Source: Planctomycetota bacterium (GTDB lineage Bacteria; Planctomycetota; Planctomycetia; Pirellulales; Pirellulaceae). From it: a DNA stretch of 37,498 nucleotides. A model generated the notes under the pieces. That model was given only the letters and a program-made list of their open reading frames with translations. It was not told the origin of the DNA and made no database searches. The position numbers and the translations under genes are program-made. Below are positions 19,627 to 28,062 of the stretch, piece after piece (the first letter of the stretch is position 1; each line of letters begins with the position of its first letter). Location: NCBI GenBank assembly GCA_018970165.1, contig JAGWWZ010000029.1:1-37498 (forward strand), in the 5' to 3' direction.

Positions 19627-20547
19627 ATGAGGGGGGGAATGACACTGATATCGTCAACTCCTGGCATCAGGCGTGCGCTCTTTGCTATATCTGTATCGCT
19701 GCTTTCCGCATGCGGTTGCTCAGGTTGGCTGCCCACATCCCGAGAGCCCGCGCCGATTCAAAAATCCTTCGGTCGTGTTGAGGTTCCACGCGATACGGTC
19801 GGTATCGAATCGATAGTGATTCGGCTCGACTCGCATCAGGCGGCGATGCTTGCCGAGGTGTGGGCCGGATTGGACGAACAAATCGTTGCACCGGAGTTGC
19901 GGTTGGCGCTTGATCGAAACGGTCTTCGCGCCGCCAAGTCTGCTGGGCACTTGCCCCCCATCTTGGAACAGTGGGTGCGCTCCAATGAACAACGTCGCGA
20001 GGAGGACCCGCTGGAGCAAGTTGGATTGGCGGCCGATGTTTCTACCTTCGCTCAACTGTGGCGATGCCGGGCGGATTCAAGAAAAGAACTGACAGTCCGG
20101 CGTTTGGTTTCCGAAAAAGCAACTGTTTTCTATTTCGATGATGGGAATAAAGGGGGCATCTATCGTGCTCCCCATTTCCTTTATTCACTTCAGGCGAAAC
20201 CTGAAACGGACGGATCTGCATCGGTTCGCTTGGTTCCGGAAATCAAGCATGGGGAAGTTCGCAGAGTCGTAGTGGCAAAGGATTCGGCCATCCGGACCGA
20301 TGAGCGTCAGGATAGCGTGATCTGGGAAAAACTGGCTATCGAGATGCGATTGAAGCATGGCGACTGTATCGTTTTGGGCGCAACTCCCGAACCGCGATCG
20401 CTCGGTGAACATTTTTTCCAGACACGCACTAAGGATGGTGAAAAACAGCATGTCCTGTTGCTCGTGCGACTCTCTGAAACACGTCTTGATTACGGATTCG
20501 TACCGCAAGATACTGCAATATTCCAGTCCGATGCGGCCAGTCGTTAA
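19627..20547 (+). CDS. Predicted lipoprotein of unknown function (306 aa)
   Basis: The start at 19627 gives a lipoprotein signal peptide: R-R, then L-F-A-I-S-V-S-L-L, and a lipobox L-S-A-C with the acylated Cys at residue 29. An ATG at 19639 is an alternative. The frame runs further upstream to 19495, but that part overlaps the preceding gene and lacks a signal, so I rejected it. The mature part is mixed alpha/beta with no motif I recognise. Its second half (about residues 140-300) has alternating beta strands, including V-L-L-L-V-R-L near the end. Tight spacing to the TIGR03009-type gene suggests the two are co-expressed and act together at the envelope. This pairing is inference. Confidence 0.8.
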   Translation: MRGGMTLISSTPGIRRALFAISVSLLSACGCSGWLPTSREPAPIQKSFGRVEVPRDTVGIESIVIRLDSHQAAMLAEVWAGLDEQIVAPELRLALDRNGLRAAKSAGHLPPILEQWVRSNEQRREEDPLEQVGLAADVSTFAQLWRCRADSRKELTVRRLVSEKATVFYFDDGNKGGIYRAPHFLYSLQAKPETDGSASVRLVPEIKHGEVRRVVVAKDSAIRTDERQDSVIWEKLAIEMRLKHGDCIVLGATPEPRSLGEHFFQTRTKDGEKQHVLLLVRLSETRLDYGFVPQDTAIFQSDAASR

Positions 20548-20688
20548 GCAGCGCGCCGATTCGTTTTTGCGGTACCATGAGGCTTTCCTAAACGCAGCAG
20601 TCGATGATGCCTAAGAAAAATACAGCACCCCTGAAGAACAGCAACTAGTAACCAGAGTATCGGCTCGCATAAAGAGTATCGGCACAGC

Positions 20689-22134
20689 ATGGACCGGATT
20701 TCGGCGATCGACACTAGGCGATGGTTTCTTCTCGGGTTAGGCCCCGGCGCCGGATGGATCGTGTTTGCTCTCTTCAGAGCGTCGATGGATATGGAAGTGA
20801 TTCCAGCATCGATCGCCATGCTATGCGTCTGGATGGCACTATGGTGGATGACGGAAGCGGTCCCGCTCGAGTTGACCTCGCTGCTACCGATGCTGGTTTT
20901 GCCACTCACAGGACTCTACAAAAAAGACGCGATGATGGAGGCATGCGCTCCCTACGCGCACGAAAGCGTCTACTTCTTCCTCGGTGGTTTCGGGCTCGGG
21001 CTTGCGATCGAGAAAACAGAGCTTCATCGCCGCGGTGCCATGTTTTTGCTCCGTTTGGCTGGCTCCAATGCCCAAGTAGTCGTAGGCGCGTTCATGGCAT
21101 GCACCGCTATACTAAGCATGTGGATGAACAATACAGCGACCACGATGTTGATGCTGCCACTGGCGACGAGCGTGATTGCTACCCAGCCAGACAAACGCTT
21201 TGCGACATCTCTCTTGATTGGCGTCGCATATGCAGCGAGCATTGGAGGAATGAGTACGCTCGTAGGAACCGCACCGAATATTTTCTTCGCAGGGTTCATC
21301 AAGGAAAAGGGATTGCAGATCGGTTTTCTCCCCTGGATGGCATTCGCTGTGCCGACAGCCATCGTGATTTTAACCGGAGCGTGGTTTTGGATGGTCAAGA
21401 TCCTGTGGCCGATGAACGAACTTCGAATCGATATCCCACAGGAGTGGGTGGAACAGTGGAGATCTCGCCCAGGATGGAACCTCCATCAAAGGGTGACGCT
21501 ACTCATATTCGCAGTTGTCGCGGCAGCATGGATGTTGCGAGATCCGCTCCTTCGCCTTTCGGAAGGTAGCGAGCTTCAAGGCTGGCTCAAAGTCATCAAC
21601 GATCCGTGGATCGCTATGTGCAGCATGGCGCTCCTGTTGGCTTTGCCGGTGAAGGATCCCGTTTTAAAGTGGTCCGATGTCGAACGGATTCCCTGGGGCG
21701 TACTGCTGCTGTTCGGTGGCGGCATGAGTTTATCCAAGGCGATCAGCGCATCGGGCCTCGATCAACATATCGCGAAGGTCGCTGGAGTCTTTGGAGGTGT
21801 TCCACAATGGCTGCTGTTAGTGGCAATCGTTGTCCTGGTGATTCTGGTCTCGGAGATGGCCAGTAACCTCGCGACCGCTACGACGATGCTGCCGATTCTT
21901 ATGAGTGCAGCCCCTTCGTTGGGAATCGATCCTCTGATGCTGCTGAGCGCGGCGGTGATGGCAAGCAGTTGCGGGTTCATGATGCCCGTTGCAACCCCCC
22001 CAAACACGATGGTGTTTGCTCTGAAGCGATTTCCCGTAAAGGACATGCTCCTGGCTGGTTTGGGAGTGAACCTCATTTCCGTCGTAGCGATCGTGGTGTT
22101 GGTGATGTGGATTTTGCCGCTGGTGCAGCGTTAG
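20689..22134 (+). CDS. SLC13/DASS family sodium-coupled anion transporter
   Basis: This is an inner-membrane carrier of 481 residues, the usual length, with about 11-12 hydrophobic segments. The two pseudo-symmetric SNT-type motifs are visible: M-N-N-T-A-T-T-M near residue 146 and S-N-L-A-T-A-T-T-M near 391. The family signature M-P-V-A-T-P-P-N-T-M-V-F lies near 431. Known members move dicarboxylates, citrate or sulfate with Na+, and the sequence alone does not settle the substrate. A sulfatase faces it 34 bases away on the other strand and a YeiH-type exporter lies downstream, so sulfate is a fair hypothesis. No clear Shine-Dalgarno precedes the ATG; an aagag is 12 bases upstream. Confidence 0.92.
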   Translation: MDRISAIDTRRWFLLGLGPGAGWIVFALFRASMDMEVIPASIAMLCVWMALWWMTEAVPLELTSLLPMLVLPLTGLYKKDAMMEACAPYAHESVYFFLGGFGLGLAIEKTELHRRGAMFLLRLAGSNAQVVVGAFMACTAILSMWMNNTATTMLMLPLATSVIATQPDKRFATSLLIGVAYAASIGGMSTLVGTAPNIFFAGFIKEKGLQIGFLPWMAFAVPTAIVILTGAWFWMVKILWPMNELRIDIPQEWVEQWRSRPGWNLHQRVTLLIFAVVAAAWMLRDPLLRLSEGSELQGWLKVINDPWIAMCSMALLLALPVKDPVLKWSDVERIPWGVLLLFGGGMSLSKAISASGLDQHIAKVAGVFGGVPQWLLLVAIVVLVILVSEMASNLATATTMLPILMSAAPSLGIDPLMLLSAAVMASSCGFMMPVATPPNTMVFALKRFPVKDMLLAGLGVNLISVVAIVVLVMWILPLVQR

Positions 22135-22168
22135 CCGCGGTTTCTGGAAGGTGCGTAAAGACCCTGAG

Positions 22169-23779
22169 TTACTTCCCTTTCGAAGCCGCGATCGCTTCGG
22201 CTACTGATTTTCGCCCGAGCGCTGTACGGTCTCCAAAGGGGCCGTCAGAGCCTCCCTTGGGCCAGCTTTCAGGATTCGCATACATGCCATCGTCGCCGAA
22301 CTCACGCTGGATCTGTTGAAGTTGGTGCTTGAGCTGCGTGAAAGTCGCCTCGACTGCGGCCCGGTCGCGTTCGCTAGGTTGGAATAGCAGATTGCGTTGT
22401 TCGGTTGGATCCTTCGCAAGATCGAACATTTCATACGCATCCTTCTTCCAGTAGTAGATCAGTTTGTGCGTCTTGGTCCGAATGCCGTAATGAGCTCTTG
22501 TATTGTGGTGGCCTGGATCGTGGTAATAACGATAGTAGATCGAGGTTCGCCAATCCTCGGGTGTCTTGCCCTGCAGTACCGGCACAAGCGAACGACCTTG
22601 CATCCAATCTGGAACGGCGAGGCCTGCCAAATCCATGAATGTCGGAGCCAAGTCGATGTTCGCTACCATGGCTTCCGGTGTCGAGCCAGCCTGGATGCCA
22701 GGACCTCTTGCGATCAGGGGTGTTCTGAGTCCTGGCTCATACATGAATCGTTTATCGTACATCCCCAATTCGCCGAGATACCAGCCGTTATCCGCCGTGT
22801 ACATGACGATAGTATTTTCTGCTAGTCCTTGCGAATCGAGATAATCGAGAACTGCGCCGACACTGTCGTCTACCCCTTGCACGCAGGCCAGGTAATCCTG
22901 CATGTAGCGTTGGTATTTCCATCGCACAAGAGCGTCCCCTTCGAGTAGCTTTCCATCGATCTCCAACTGCATCGGTTTTTCGCCGAGCCATGCGTTTCGT
23001 TCTGGACCTTTCAGGTCAGCAGGTGGCTCGAGTTTGAGATCGCGGCGAGTCAGGTCGCGTGCGATGGTTTGTTGGTTTTCGGGGAGTGCAGCGGGGCGGG
23101 TCGCATAGTCATCGAAGAGTGTTTCGGGTTCTGGGAAGCTTCGGTCGCGAAACATCTCGATATGCTTGGTGTCTGGCTCCCATGCACGGTGCGGCGCCTT
23201 GTGATGCAGCATGAGAAAAAACGGCTTGTCTTTCGGCCGTGTCTCCAAAAACTCGAGACCTAGTTGCGTCGTGATCGATGTGCAATGCCCTTCGATCGTC
23301 AACTGCGAGCCGGGGACCAAGAACCGCGGGTTCCAGTAGTCGCCCTGGCCCGGCAGCACAATCCAGCGGTCGAAGCCCGTTGGGTCCGAGCCCAAATGCC
23401 ACTTGCCGATCATCCCCGTGTGGTAACCGGATGCTTGAAGTTGCTTGGCGACATGATCGCGTTGTCCGTCGAAGCGATTGAAGACCGGAACTCCGTTGCG
23501 ATGCGAGTATTGTCCGGTCAGCAGAGTCGCACGGCTCGGCGTGCATATCGAGTTGGTCACAAAGGAATTCAGAAACCTCGCTCCATCCCGAGCCAGCCGA
23601 TCCAAGTGAGGCGTTTCGTTGACCCTGGATCCGTATGCGGAAATCGCATGCTGTGCATGGTCATCTGAGAATATGAAGAGAATATTCGGGCGATCCGCAG
23701 CATGCACATGGGTCGCGCAGGCAAGGAGGAGCGAACCAACAAAATACCAAAACCAACTTCGGTGCATCAACGTGTTCAT
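22169..23779 (-). CDS. Secreted type I sulfatase (formylglycine-dependent)
   Basis: It should hydrolyse sulfate esters, probably of a polysaccharide, in the periplasm or outside the cell. From the chosen start the signal peptide is MNTLMHRSWFW plus the hydrophobic stretch Y-F-V-G-S-L-L-L-A-C, cleaved after H-V-H-A. Active-site features: the metal-binding D-D at residues 39-40, and C-T-P-S-R-A with Cys79, the residue matured to formylglycine. G-K-W-H-L-G follows, then T-A-D-N-G further on. Length (536 aa) is normal. The frame extends to 23851, but the upstream 24 residues would bury the signal peptide, so I chose 23779. It lies 83 bases after the alpha/beta hydrolase on the same strand. A separate formylglycine-generating enzyme is needed and is not in the window. 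Confidence 0.94.
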   Translation of the reverse strand: MNTLMHRSWFWYFVGSLLLACATHVHAADRPNILFIFSDDHAQHAISAYGSRVNETPHLDRLARDGARFLNSFVTNSICTPSRATLLTGQYSHRNGVPVFNRFDGQRDHVAKQLQASGYHTGMIGKWHLGSDPTGFDRWIVLPGQGDYWNPRFLVPGSQLTIEGHCTSITTQLGLEFLETRPKDKPFFLMLHHKAPHRAWEPDTKHIEMFRDRSFPEPETLFDDYATRPAALPENQQTIARDLTRRDLKLEPPADLKGPERNAWLGEKPMQLEIDGKLLEGDALVRWKYQRYMQDYLACVQGVDDSVGAVLDYLDSQGLAENTIVMYTADNGWYLGELGMYDKRFMYEPGLRTPLIARGPGIQAGSTPEAMVANIDLAPTFMDLAGLAVPDWMQGRSLVPVLQGKTPEDWRTSIYYRYYHDPGHHNTRAHYGIRTKTHKLIYYWKKDAYEMFDLAKDPTEQRNLLFQPSERDRAAVEATFTQLKHQLQQIQREFGDDGMYANPESWPKGGSDGPFGDRTALGRKSVAEAIAASKGK

Positions 23780-23862
23780 AATTCTCGAGATCCAAGGATC
23801 GAAAAACCAACTTCGGCAGGTTGCGTTGGGCAATTCAAGTATAGCGAACAAGCGGATGCCTA

Positions 23863-24714
23863 TCAGCGACTTGCAGTGTGTGTGCGAACAAAGTCAATCA
23901 AATGCGGAAAGGCGGGTTCGGCCATACCCCCGTGGTCGTAGCCCTTCAATTCGATCAGCTGAACATCGGTGTGACCGGCTACCTTCAACATGCGCCAAAA
24001 GTAAGCAGTTTCTTCATATCTTCCGAGCAGTTCCCGTTCGCGATCTCCCGTGATTAGCAGCACGGGTGGCGCATCGCGGCGAACATGATACAACGGCGCC
24101 ATATCGTCTACGATCGGCTGGACGTCCGGAATGCCGCGCTCGGCGCGAATCGTGAAGTGCGTAATCGAGTGGCCGCTGAAAGGAATGATCCCGGCTAGGT
24201 CGTCGGCTCGGAGTTCGTGGACCTCAAGCCAACGGCGATCGAGCCCCACCATCGTTGCAAGATATCCGCCAGCCGAATGTCCAGCGACGAAAACTTTTTT
24301 TTGTGAGCCGCCGTAGGACTCGATGTTCTTCACGGTCCAAGCGACGGCTGCAGCGGCATCTTCAATGTACTCAGGGGACTTCGCATCTGGGCTGAGCCGG
24401 TAATTGGGTGCGACGACCGCGATGCCTTGTCCCCGAAGTGATCGTGGGATGGACTTATTCCCTTGGGTCAAACCTCCGCCATGAAACCATACGACTGTGG
24501 CGAAATCCTTTGGGCCTACAGGCACATAAAGATCGAGACGACAACGGTCCTTAAGCTCACCAGCTTGTGCATCGGGAACGCGGTAAGGGATATCCAACTC
24601 GCTTCGGTAATCGCTGTCGATAGGAGGTTGACTCGCATTCCAATACCAGCCCGCAAGGAACAATACTGCCACCGCGAGAATGAGGAATGAGGAACGATCC
24701 GGATGATTGGGCAT
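23863..24714 (-). CDS. Membrane-anchored alpha/beta hydrolase (esterase/lipase, HGG type)
   Basis: A short N-terminal hydrophobic segment (about residues 10-23) acts as a signal anchor or signal peptide and places the enzyme outside the cytoplasm. The oxyanion motif H-G-G-G is at 78-81. The nucleophile elbow G-H-S-A-G-G has Ser147, the acid is probably Asp224 in I-T-G-D-R-E, and the base His261 in G-Y-D-H-G-G. The 283-residue length fits the BD-FAE/carboxylesterase branch. It is immediately upstream of the sulfatase and probably in its operon. An inference is that it removes acyl groups from a sulfated, esterified glycan while the sulfatase removes sulfate. Confidence 0.9.
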   Translation of the reverse strand: MPNHPDRSSFLILAVAVLFLAGWYWNASQPPIDSDYRSELDIPYRVPDAQAGELKDRCRLDLYVPVGPKDFATVVWFHGGGLTQGNKSIPRSLRGQGIAVVAPNYRLSPDAKSPEYIEDAAAAVAWTVKNIESYGGSQKKVFVAGHSAGGYLATMVGLDRRWLEVHELRADDLAGIIPFSGHSITHFTIRAERGIPDVQPIVDDMAPLYHVRRDAPPVLLITGDRERELLGRYEETAYFWRMLKVAGHTDVQLIELKGYDHGGMAEPAFPHLIDFVRTHTASR

Positions 24715-24955
24715 CTAACAAAACCTTAGAAAGAGCGGTGAACGGAGGGGGCGGATTCAGGGAAAGTTTACCTTATGATTTTCGGATTTGCCCGTCATGC
24801 TGGAATTCCATGGTGACGCTGTACGGGGTGGATTTATGTTAGCCGTCCTGCAAAGGGCTAATTCCTCGCGATGGTTCGGCTATACTGCGTCATCGCTCGA
24901 TAAATGTGTTGATTTGAGCCAGTTGGTCCCATCGAGAGGCAGCAGGTCTTTCCCA
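24715..24955. promoter_or_regulatory. Divergent promoter region, hydrolase/sulfatase (-) and lipid kinase (+)
   Basis: The two units start in opposite directions here. A tatact hexamer at 24881-24886, preceded by ggc, could be a -10 element for the lipid kinase, but no matching -35 is evident. If real it would exclude the earlier in-frame starts at 24788, 24797 and 24836 and support ATG 24956. Confidence 0.3.
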
Positions 24956-25849
24956 ATGATCTCGGAAGGCGGTTCCGCCTATGTTATTGCGAACCCGCGT
25001 GCAGGGCGTGCTCGTCACAAGAAACCGATGGAGCGTAGGCCTTGTGAATCGGAGCGTATCTGGGCGGAAACGGAAGGAGAAGGGCATGCGGAATCCCTTG
25101 CCTACGAAGCAAGCATTCGAGGATTCCATTGGATCATTGCGATGGGTGGCGATGGAACGATTCATGAAGTGCTCAACGGCATGATGCGCAATGCCAACAA
25201 TCGTTCAATCTTGGGGGTGATACCCGCAGGTACGGCCAATGATTATGCGGCATCTTTTCAGGTGACTCCGACCGATGCCCGGGCTGGGGCCTTGCGAGTG
25301 GATGTAGGTCGGTTGAGTTGGAGAACAGGAAGCCGATACTTTGCAAATGTTGCTGGGCTGGGATTCTCGGGTGATATTGCGAATCGCGCTCGACGTATGC
25401 TTCGGATACCCGCCCGTGTTCGTTACACCCTAGCGATCCTGCGACAACTGGGTCCCGGCTACGCTCCCAAACCGATGAGTGTGTCGCTCGATGGCGGACC
25501 GATGATCGAATCGAAAACACTGCTGGTGAGTGCGGCCTTGGGGCAACGCGAGGGGAGCTATCCCCTTCACGCACGAGCGGACTTAACGGACGGACTGTTC
25601 GAGTTTCTTCAACTTGGGAGACTCAGTCGCCGCGAGTTGGCTTGGCATTTCCCGGCAATGTTGCGTGGCGTTTTGCCTCGAAACCATTCGCAAGTATTCC
25701 GAAGGCAATGTCGCCACATTCGCATCGAAGCGAAACAACCTATTCCTGTCCACTTGGATGGGGAATTTCCCAAGGGTGCAGTGGAACAGGAACTGACCGA
25801 GATCGACTTGGAAGTGATTCCAGGAGCGATCGAGGTCGAAATGCTATAG
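24956..25849 (+). CDS. Diacylglycerol kinase-like lipid kinase (DAGK catalytic domain)
   Basis: It is a cytoplasmic or membrane-associated ATP-dependent lipid kinase of the YegS/BmrU/DagK type. Motifs: N-P-R-A-G at residue 13, G-G-D-G-T at 64-68 in the nucleotide loop, then P-A-G-T-A-N-D-Y, and D-L-T-D-G-L-F-E in the C-terminal lobe. From ATG 24956 the length is 297 aa, typical for the family, and N-P-x-A-G sits close to the N-terminus as usual. The open frame begins at a TTG at 24788 with no family-like sequence, so I rejected the longer version. The lipid substrate cannot be read from the sequence. The YeiH-type gene follows after 63 bases on the same strand and may be co-transcribed. Confidence 0.88.
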   Translation: MISEGGSAYVIANPRAGRARHKKPMERRPCESERIWAETEGEGHAESLAYEASIRGFHWIIAMGGDGTIHEVLNGMMRNANNRSILGVIPAGTANDYAASFQVTPTDARAGALRVDVGRLSWRTGSRYFANVAGLGFSGDIANRARRMLRIPARVRYTLAILRQLGPGYAPKPMSVSLDGGPMIESKTLLVSAALGQREGSYPLHARADLTDGLFEFLQLGRLSRRELAWHFPAMLRGVLPRNHSQVFRRQCRHIRIEAKQPIPVHLDGEFPKGAVEQELTEIDLEVIPGAIEVEML

Positions 25850-25877
25850 TTGGGGCTCTTGTTCCCTGACTAATAGA

Positions 25878-25906
25878 CCCCAATAGATATAGGCCCCAAA
25901 AGATAT
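25878..25906 (+). repeat. Short direct repeat just upstream of the YeiH-type gene
   Basis: ccccaatagatat (25878-25890) is followed at a 16-bp period by ccccaaaagatat (25894-25906), 12 of 13 identical. An upstream ttggggc (25850-25856) is complementary to gccccaa in the second copy, so an alternative hairpin is possible. It ends 6 bases before the ATG and could influence translation or bind a regulator. Confidence 0.4.
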
Positions 25907-25912
25907 CAAGGT

Positions 25913-27316
25913 ATGAATCACAATAGGACTTTTCATGAGGATTGGCTGTTGATTGCTATCGGTGCAATTGCTCTGACGACGTTCGCTTTTTTGGTGCGAT
26001 TGGAAACCGAAGGCATCGAGGCAACGACAAAGCCCAAGGTTGTCAATCAGGCCAAAGGATGGTTTCCAAAGCTCGAGGATTGGGATCGAGACCCAGCGCG
26101 TGCATTTTTCGCCAAACCGAAATCAGGCGAACCTTACTTTCTTGGGCGTTCGATCGCCGTTACCTGCCTGGTCGCAGGTCTTATGATTCTGCCGATCGCA
26201 ATTTACAAGAAGATGGGGTTGGGACCGTTCCTTCTCGGCTACGGTCTGCTATTTGGTTTTGCCATATTGGCCTTTTTGATGGCCTCCCAATCGACGGTCA
26301 AATACTACAACTTCGAGTACGTACTTTGGGCATTGCTTCTGGGGTTAATGATTAGCAACACGGTGGGCGTTCCCCAGTGGCTCAAACCGATGTTGATCGG
26401 AGATTCGATCATCAAGGTGGCGTTGGTGCTGCTTGGTGCCGAGGTTCTGTTCGGAAAACTTGTAGCCTTAGGGCCGCCGGGGATCTTTACATCGTGGTTA
26501 GTGACCCCGATTGTATTGATAACAACATTTTGGTTTGGACAGCGAGTGCTCAAGATATCCTCACCGAGCTTGAACATGGTCATTTCAGCCGATATGTCTG
26601 TGTGCGGTGTTTCGGCTGCGATTGCAACGGGTGCTGCATGCCGTGCAAAGAAAGAAGAGATTTCTTACGCAATCGGAGTCTCCTTGCTTTTCACCGCCAT
26701 CATGATGGTCGTGCAGCCGATGATTGTTTCCTGGACCGGCATGGATAAGGTCGTGGGTGCTGCATGGATGGGAGGAACGATTGACTCCACGGGAGCGGTC
26801 GCGGCAGCGGGTGCGATGCTTGGAGATGATGCCGCAAAGATCGCGACGACCGTAAAGATGATACAGAATGTTTTAATCGGCGTTATCGCATTCGCGGTCG
26901 CCGCCTATTGGTCTTCGCGATATCGTGATCAGAACTGGACTGACGAAACAAGACTCAACGAACGGGTGGGATTGGCGGAAATCTGGACACGTTTCCCGAA
27001 GTTCATTCTCGGATTCATCGGTGCTTCTTTGGTTTTCTCATTTGTCCCTTACTTTACGTCCTATCAGGGTATTCTTGCAGACACGATCACCAAAGAGATC
27101 ACAACACCACTTCGGTCGTGGCTCTTTTGTCTCGCGTTTGTTGCTTTCGGGCTGGAAACGGACTTTCGGAACCTATGGCGGTACCTGCGCGAGGGTAAGC
27201 CGCTTGTTCTTTATCTTGTGGGGCAAGCATGGAGTTTGGTTCTCTCGCTGCTCATGGCATACCTTATGTTCGGTGTCTTGTATGGCGATAAAATCAAAGA
27301 GATCATGGCGAAATGA
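25913..27316 (+). CDS. YeiH-family putative sulfate exporter, long form
   Basis: This is a polytopic inner-membrane protein with the family hallmarks I-S-A-D-M-S-V-C-G-V-S-A-A-I-A (about residues 224-238) and G-T-I-D-S-T-G-A-V-A-A-A-G-A-M-L. It belongs to the PF03601/UPF0324 family. Typical members are about 340 residues; this one has 467, with an extra N-terminal part that begins with a membrane helix (about 12-30). A charged soluble loop with several Lys-Pro and Trp residues (about 35-78) follows, then further helices. The substrate assignment 'sulfate' is a database tradition rather than a certainty. Its last codons overlap the start of a 60-residue membrane protein through ATGA. Confidence 0.9.
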   Translation: MNHNRTFHEDWLLIAIGAIALTTFAFLVRLETEGIEATTKPKVVNQAKGWFPKLEDWDRDPARAFFAKPKSGEPYFLGRSIAVTCLVAGLMILPIAIYKKMGLGPFLLGYGLLFGFAILAFLMASQSTVKYYNFEYVLWALLLGLMISNTVGVPQWLKPMLIGDSIIKVALVLLGAEVLFGKLVALGPPGIFTSWLVTPIVLITTFWFGQRVLKISSPSLNMVISADMSVCGVSAAIATGAACRAKKEEISYAIGVSLLFTAIMMVVQPMIVSWTGMDKVVGAAWMGGTIDSTGAVAAAGAMLGDDAAKIATTVKMIQNVLIGVIAFAVAAYWSSRYRDQNWTDETRLNERVGLAEIWTRFPKFILGFIGASLVFSFVPYFTSYQGILADTITKEITTPLRSWLFCLAFVAFGLETDFRNLWRYLREGKPLVLYLVGQAWSLVLSLLMAYLMFGVLYGDKIKEIMAK

Positions 27317-27495
27317 TCGTGACGCAAGCCCAACGAAAAGCCCGCAACCTTGTCATCGCCACCCTGTTGCTTATTGCGTTGTGGATGGTGGTGTTGCCTT
27401 GGGTAGGTGGATTGCCTGGTATCCGAGAACATATCCAAAGTATGCGTCAACAACGCATCCATCCTGATGCGATGTTTTATACGGAATTAGAGTGA
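27313..27495 (+). CDS. Single-helix membrane microprotein (60 aa) coupled to the YeiH-type gene
   Basis: Its ATG overlaps the stop codon of the transporter gene by four bases (ATGA), the classic sign of translational coupling. A basic N-terminus (Q-R-K-A-R) precedes one membrane helix at about residues 13-34 (L-V-I-A-T-L-L-L-I-A-L-W-M-V-V-L-P-W), with a Gln/Arg-rich C-terminal tail. The basic N-terminus predicts N-in, C-out. I know no named family. A role as accessory subunit or stabiliser of the transporter is inferred from position only. Confidence 0.72.
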   Translation: MIVTQAQRKARNLVIATLLLIALWMVVLPWVGGLPGIREHIQSMRQQRIHPDAMFYTELE

Positions 27496-27516
27496 AGTAA
27501 CCCGGGACTCAATACG

Positions 27517-27987
27517 ATGTCTGAAACTGAATCAATGGAATCCGCGGCAAATCTACCTTTACATGGTTCGGTATACCGTAGTGCACCGATGATCCACGTC
27601 ACTGACGTCGAAGCCTCCGTCAGCTTTTATTCGATGCTCGGGTTCAATGTGTGCAGCCGATTCCAGACCGACGATGGAATCACGCGTTGGGCGGATATTC
27701 GGTCGCATCGAGCTCACTTCATGCTCGCACGCGCGACAGCACCCATCGATGCAGCCGAACAAGCGGTGCTGTTCTATCTATACTCGTTGGATGTGCGCAG
27801 TTTGCGCGATTACTTGATTGATCGCGGCGTCCCGAACGCAGGTGCACCTCCGATGGAGGGAATCGAATCACCACCACCGAACGGTGCTGCCGTATTCGAC
27901 ATAGTCCCTCGCTTTTACATGCCTGCTGGCGAACTGCGCATTCACGACCCCGATGGCTACTGCCTCCTGGTGGGCCAAATTGATTAG
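27517..27987 (+). CDS. VOC superfamily (glyoxalase/bleomycin-resistance fold) protein
   Basis: A 156-residue single VOC domain. It has the opening strand P-M-I-H-V-T-D-V-E-A-S-V-S-F-Y followed by L-G-F-N-V. The middle strands include R-A-H-F-M-L-A, and the closing P-D-G-Y-C-L-L-V-G is the family's typical last strand. Potential metal ligands include the His in the first strand; a complete canonical metal set is not obvious. It begins 21 bases after the microprotein and may be the last gene of that unit. Substrate is unknown, since the family covers isomerases, dioxygenases and antibiotic-binding proteins. Confidence 0.85.
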   Translation: MSETESMESAANLPLHGSVYRSAPMIHVTDVEASVSFYSMLGFNVCSRFQTDDGITRWADIRSHRAHFMLARATAPIDAAEQAVLFYLYSLDVRSLRDYLIDRGVPNAGAPPMEGIESPPPNGAAVFDIVPRFYMPAGELRIHDPDGYCLLVGQID

Positions 27988-28012
27988 TTACCTCGGCTCC
28001 ACCAACTAATAA

Positions 28013-28034
28013 GTGCCAACCACGTGGGTGGCAC
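28013..28034. promoter_or_regulatory. 22-bp near-perfect palindrome upstream of cbs
   Basis: GTGCCA-a-CCACGTGG-g-TGGCAC is a full-length dyad with a single mismatched pair. It lies 25 bases after the VOC stop and about 190 bases before cbs. In DNA it looks like a dimeric regulator operator. In RNA it folds into a 6+2 bp stem with an ACGU loop, so it could instead end the upstream transcript, although no T-run follows. Confidence 0.55.
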
Positions 28035-28062
28035 CGATTAAAGAAAGAGGGATTTAAATCGG
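28034..28062 (+). promoter_or_regulatory. Second inverted repeat next to the palindrome
   Basis: ccgatt (28034-28039) pairs with aatcgg (28057-28062), and the adjoining aaa/ttt pairs extend it past a bulged A. The loop is purine-rich (gaaagaggga). It abuts the 22-bp palindrome directly, sharing one base, so the two may form one composite element. Confidence 0.35.

Noticed and set aside
20721-21569. 282-codon plus-strand frame inside the SLC13 gene
   Set aside because: It is a shifted-frame shadow of a strongly supported transporter and is Arg-rich without hydrophobic segments.
24788-24955. Longer start of the lipid kinase from TTG 24788
   Set aside because: The extra 56 residues have no family-like sequence, and the N-P-x-A-G motif normally lies close to the N-terminus.
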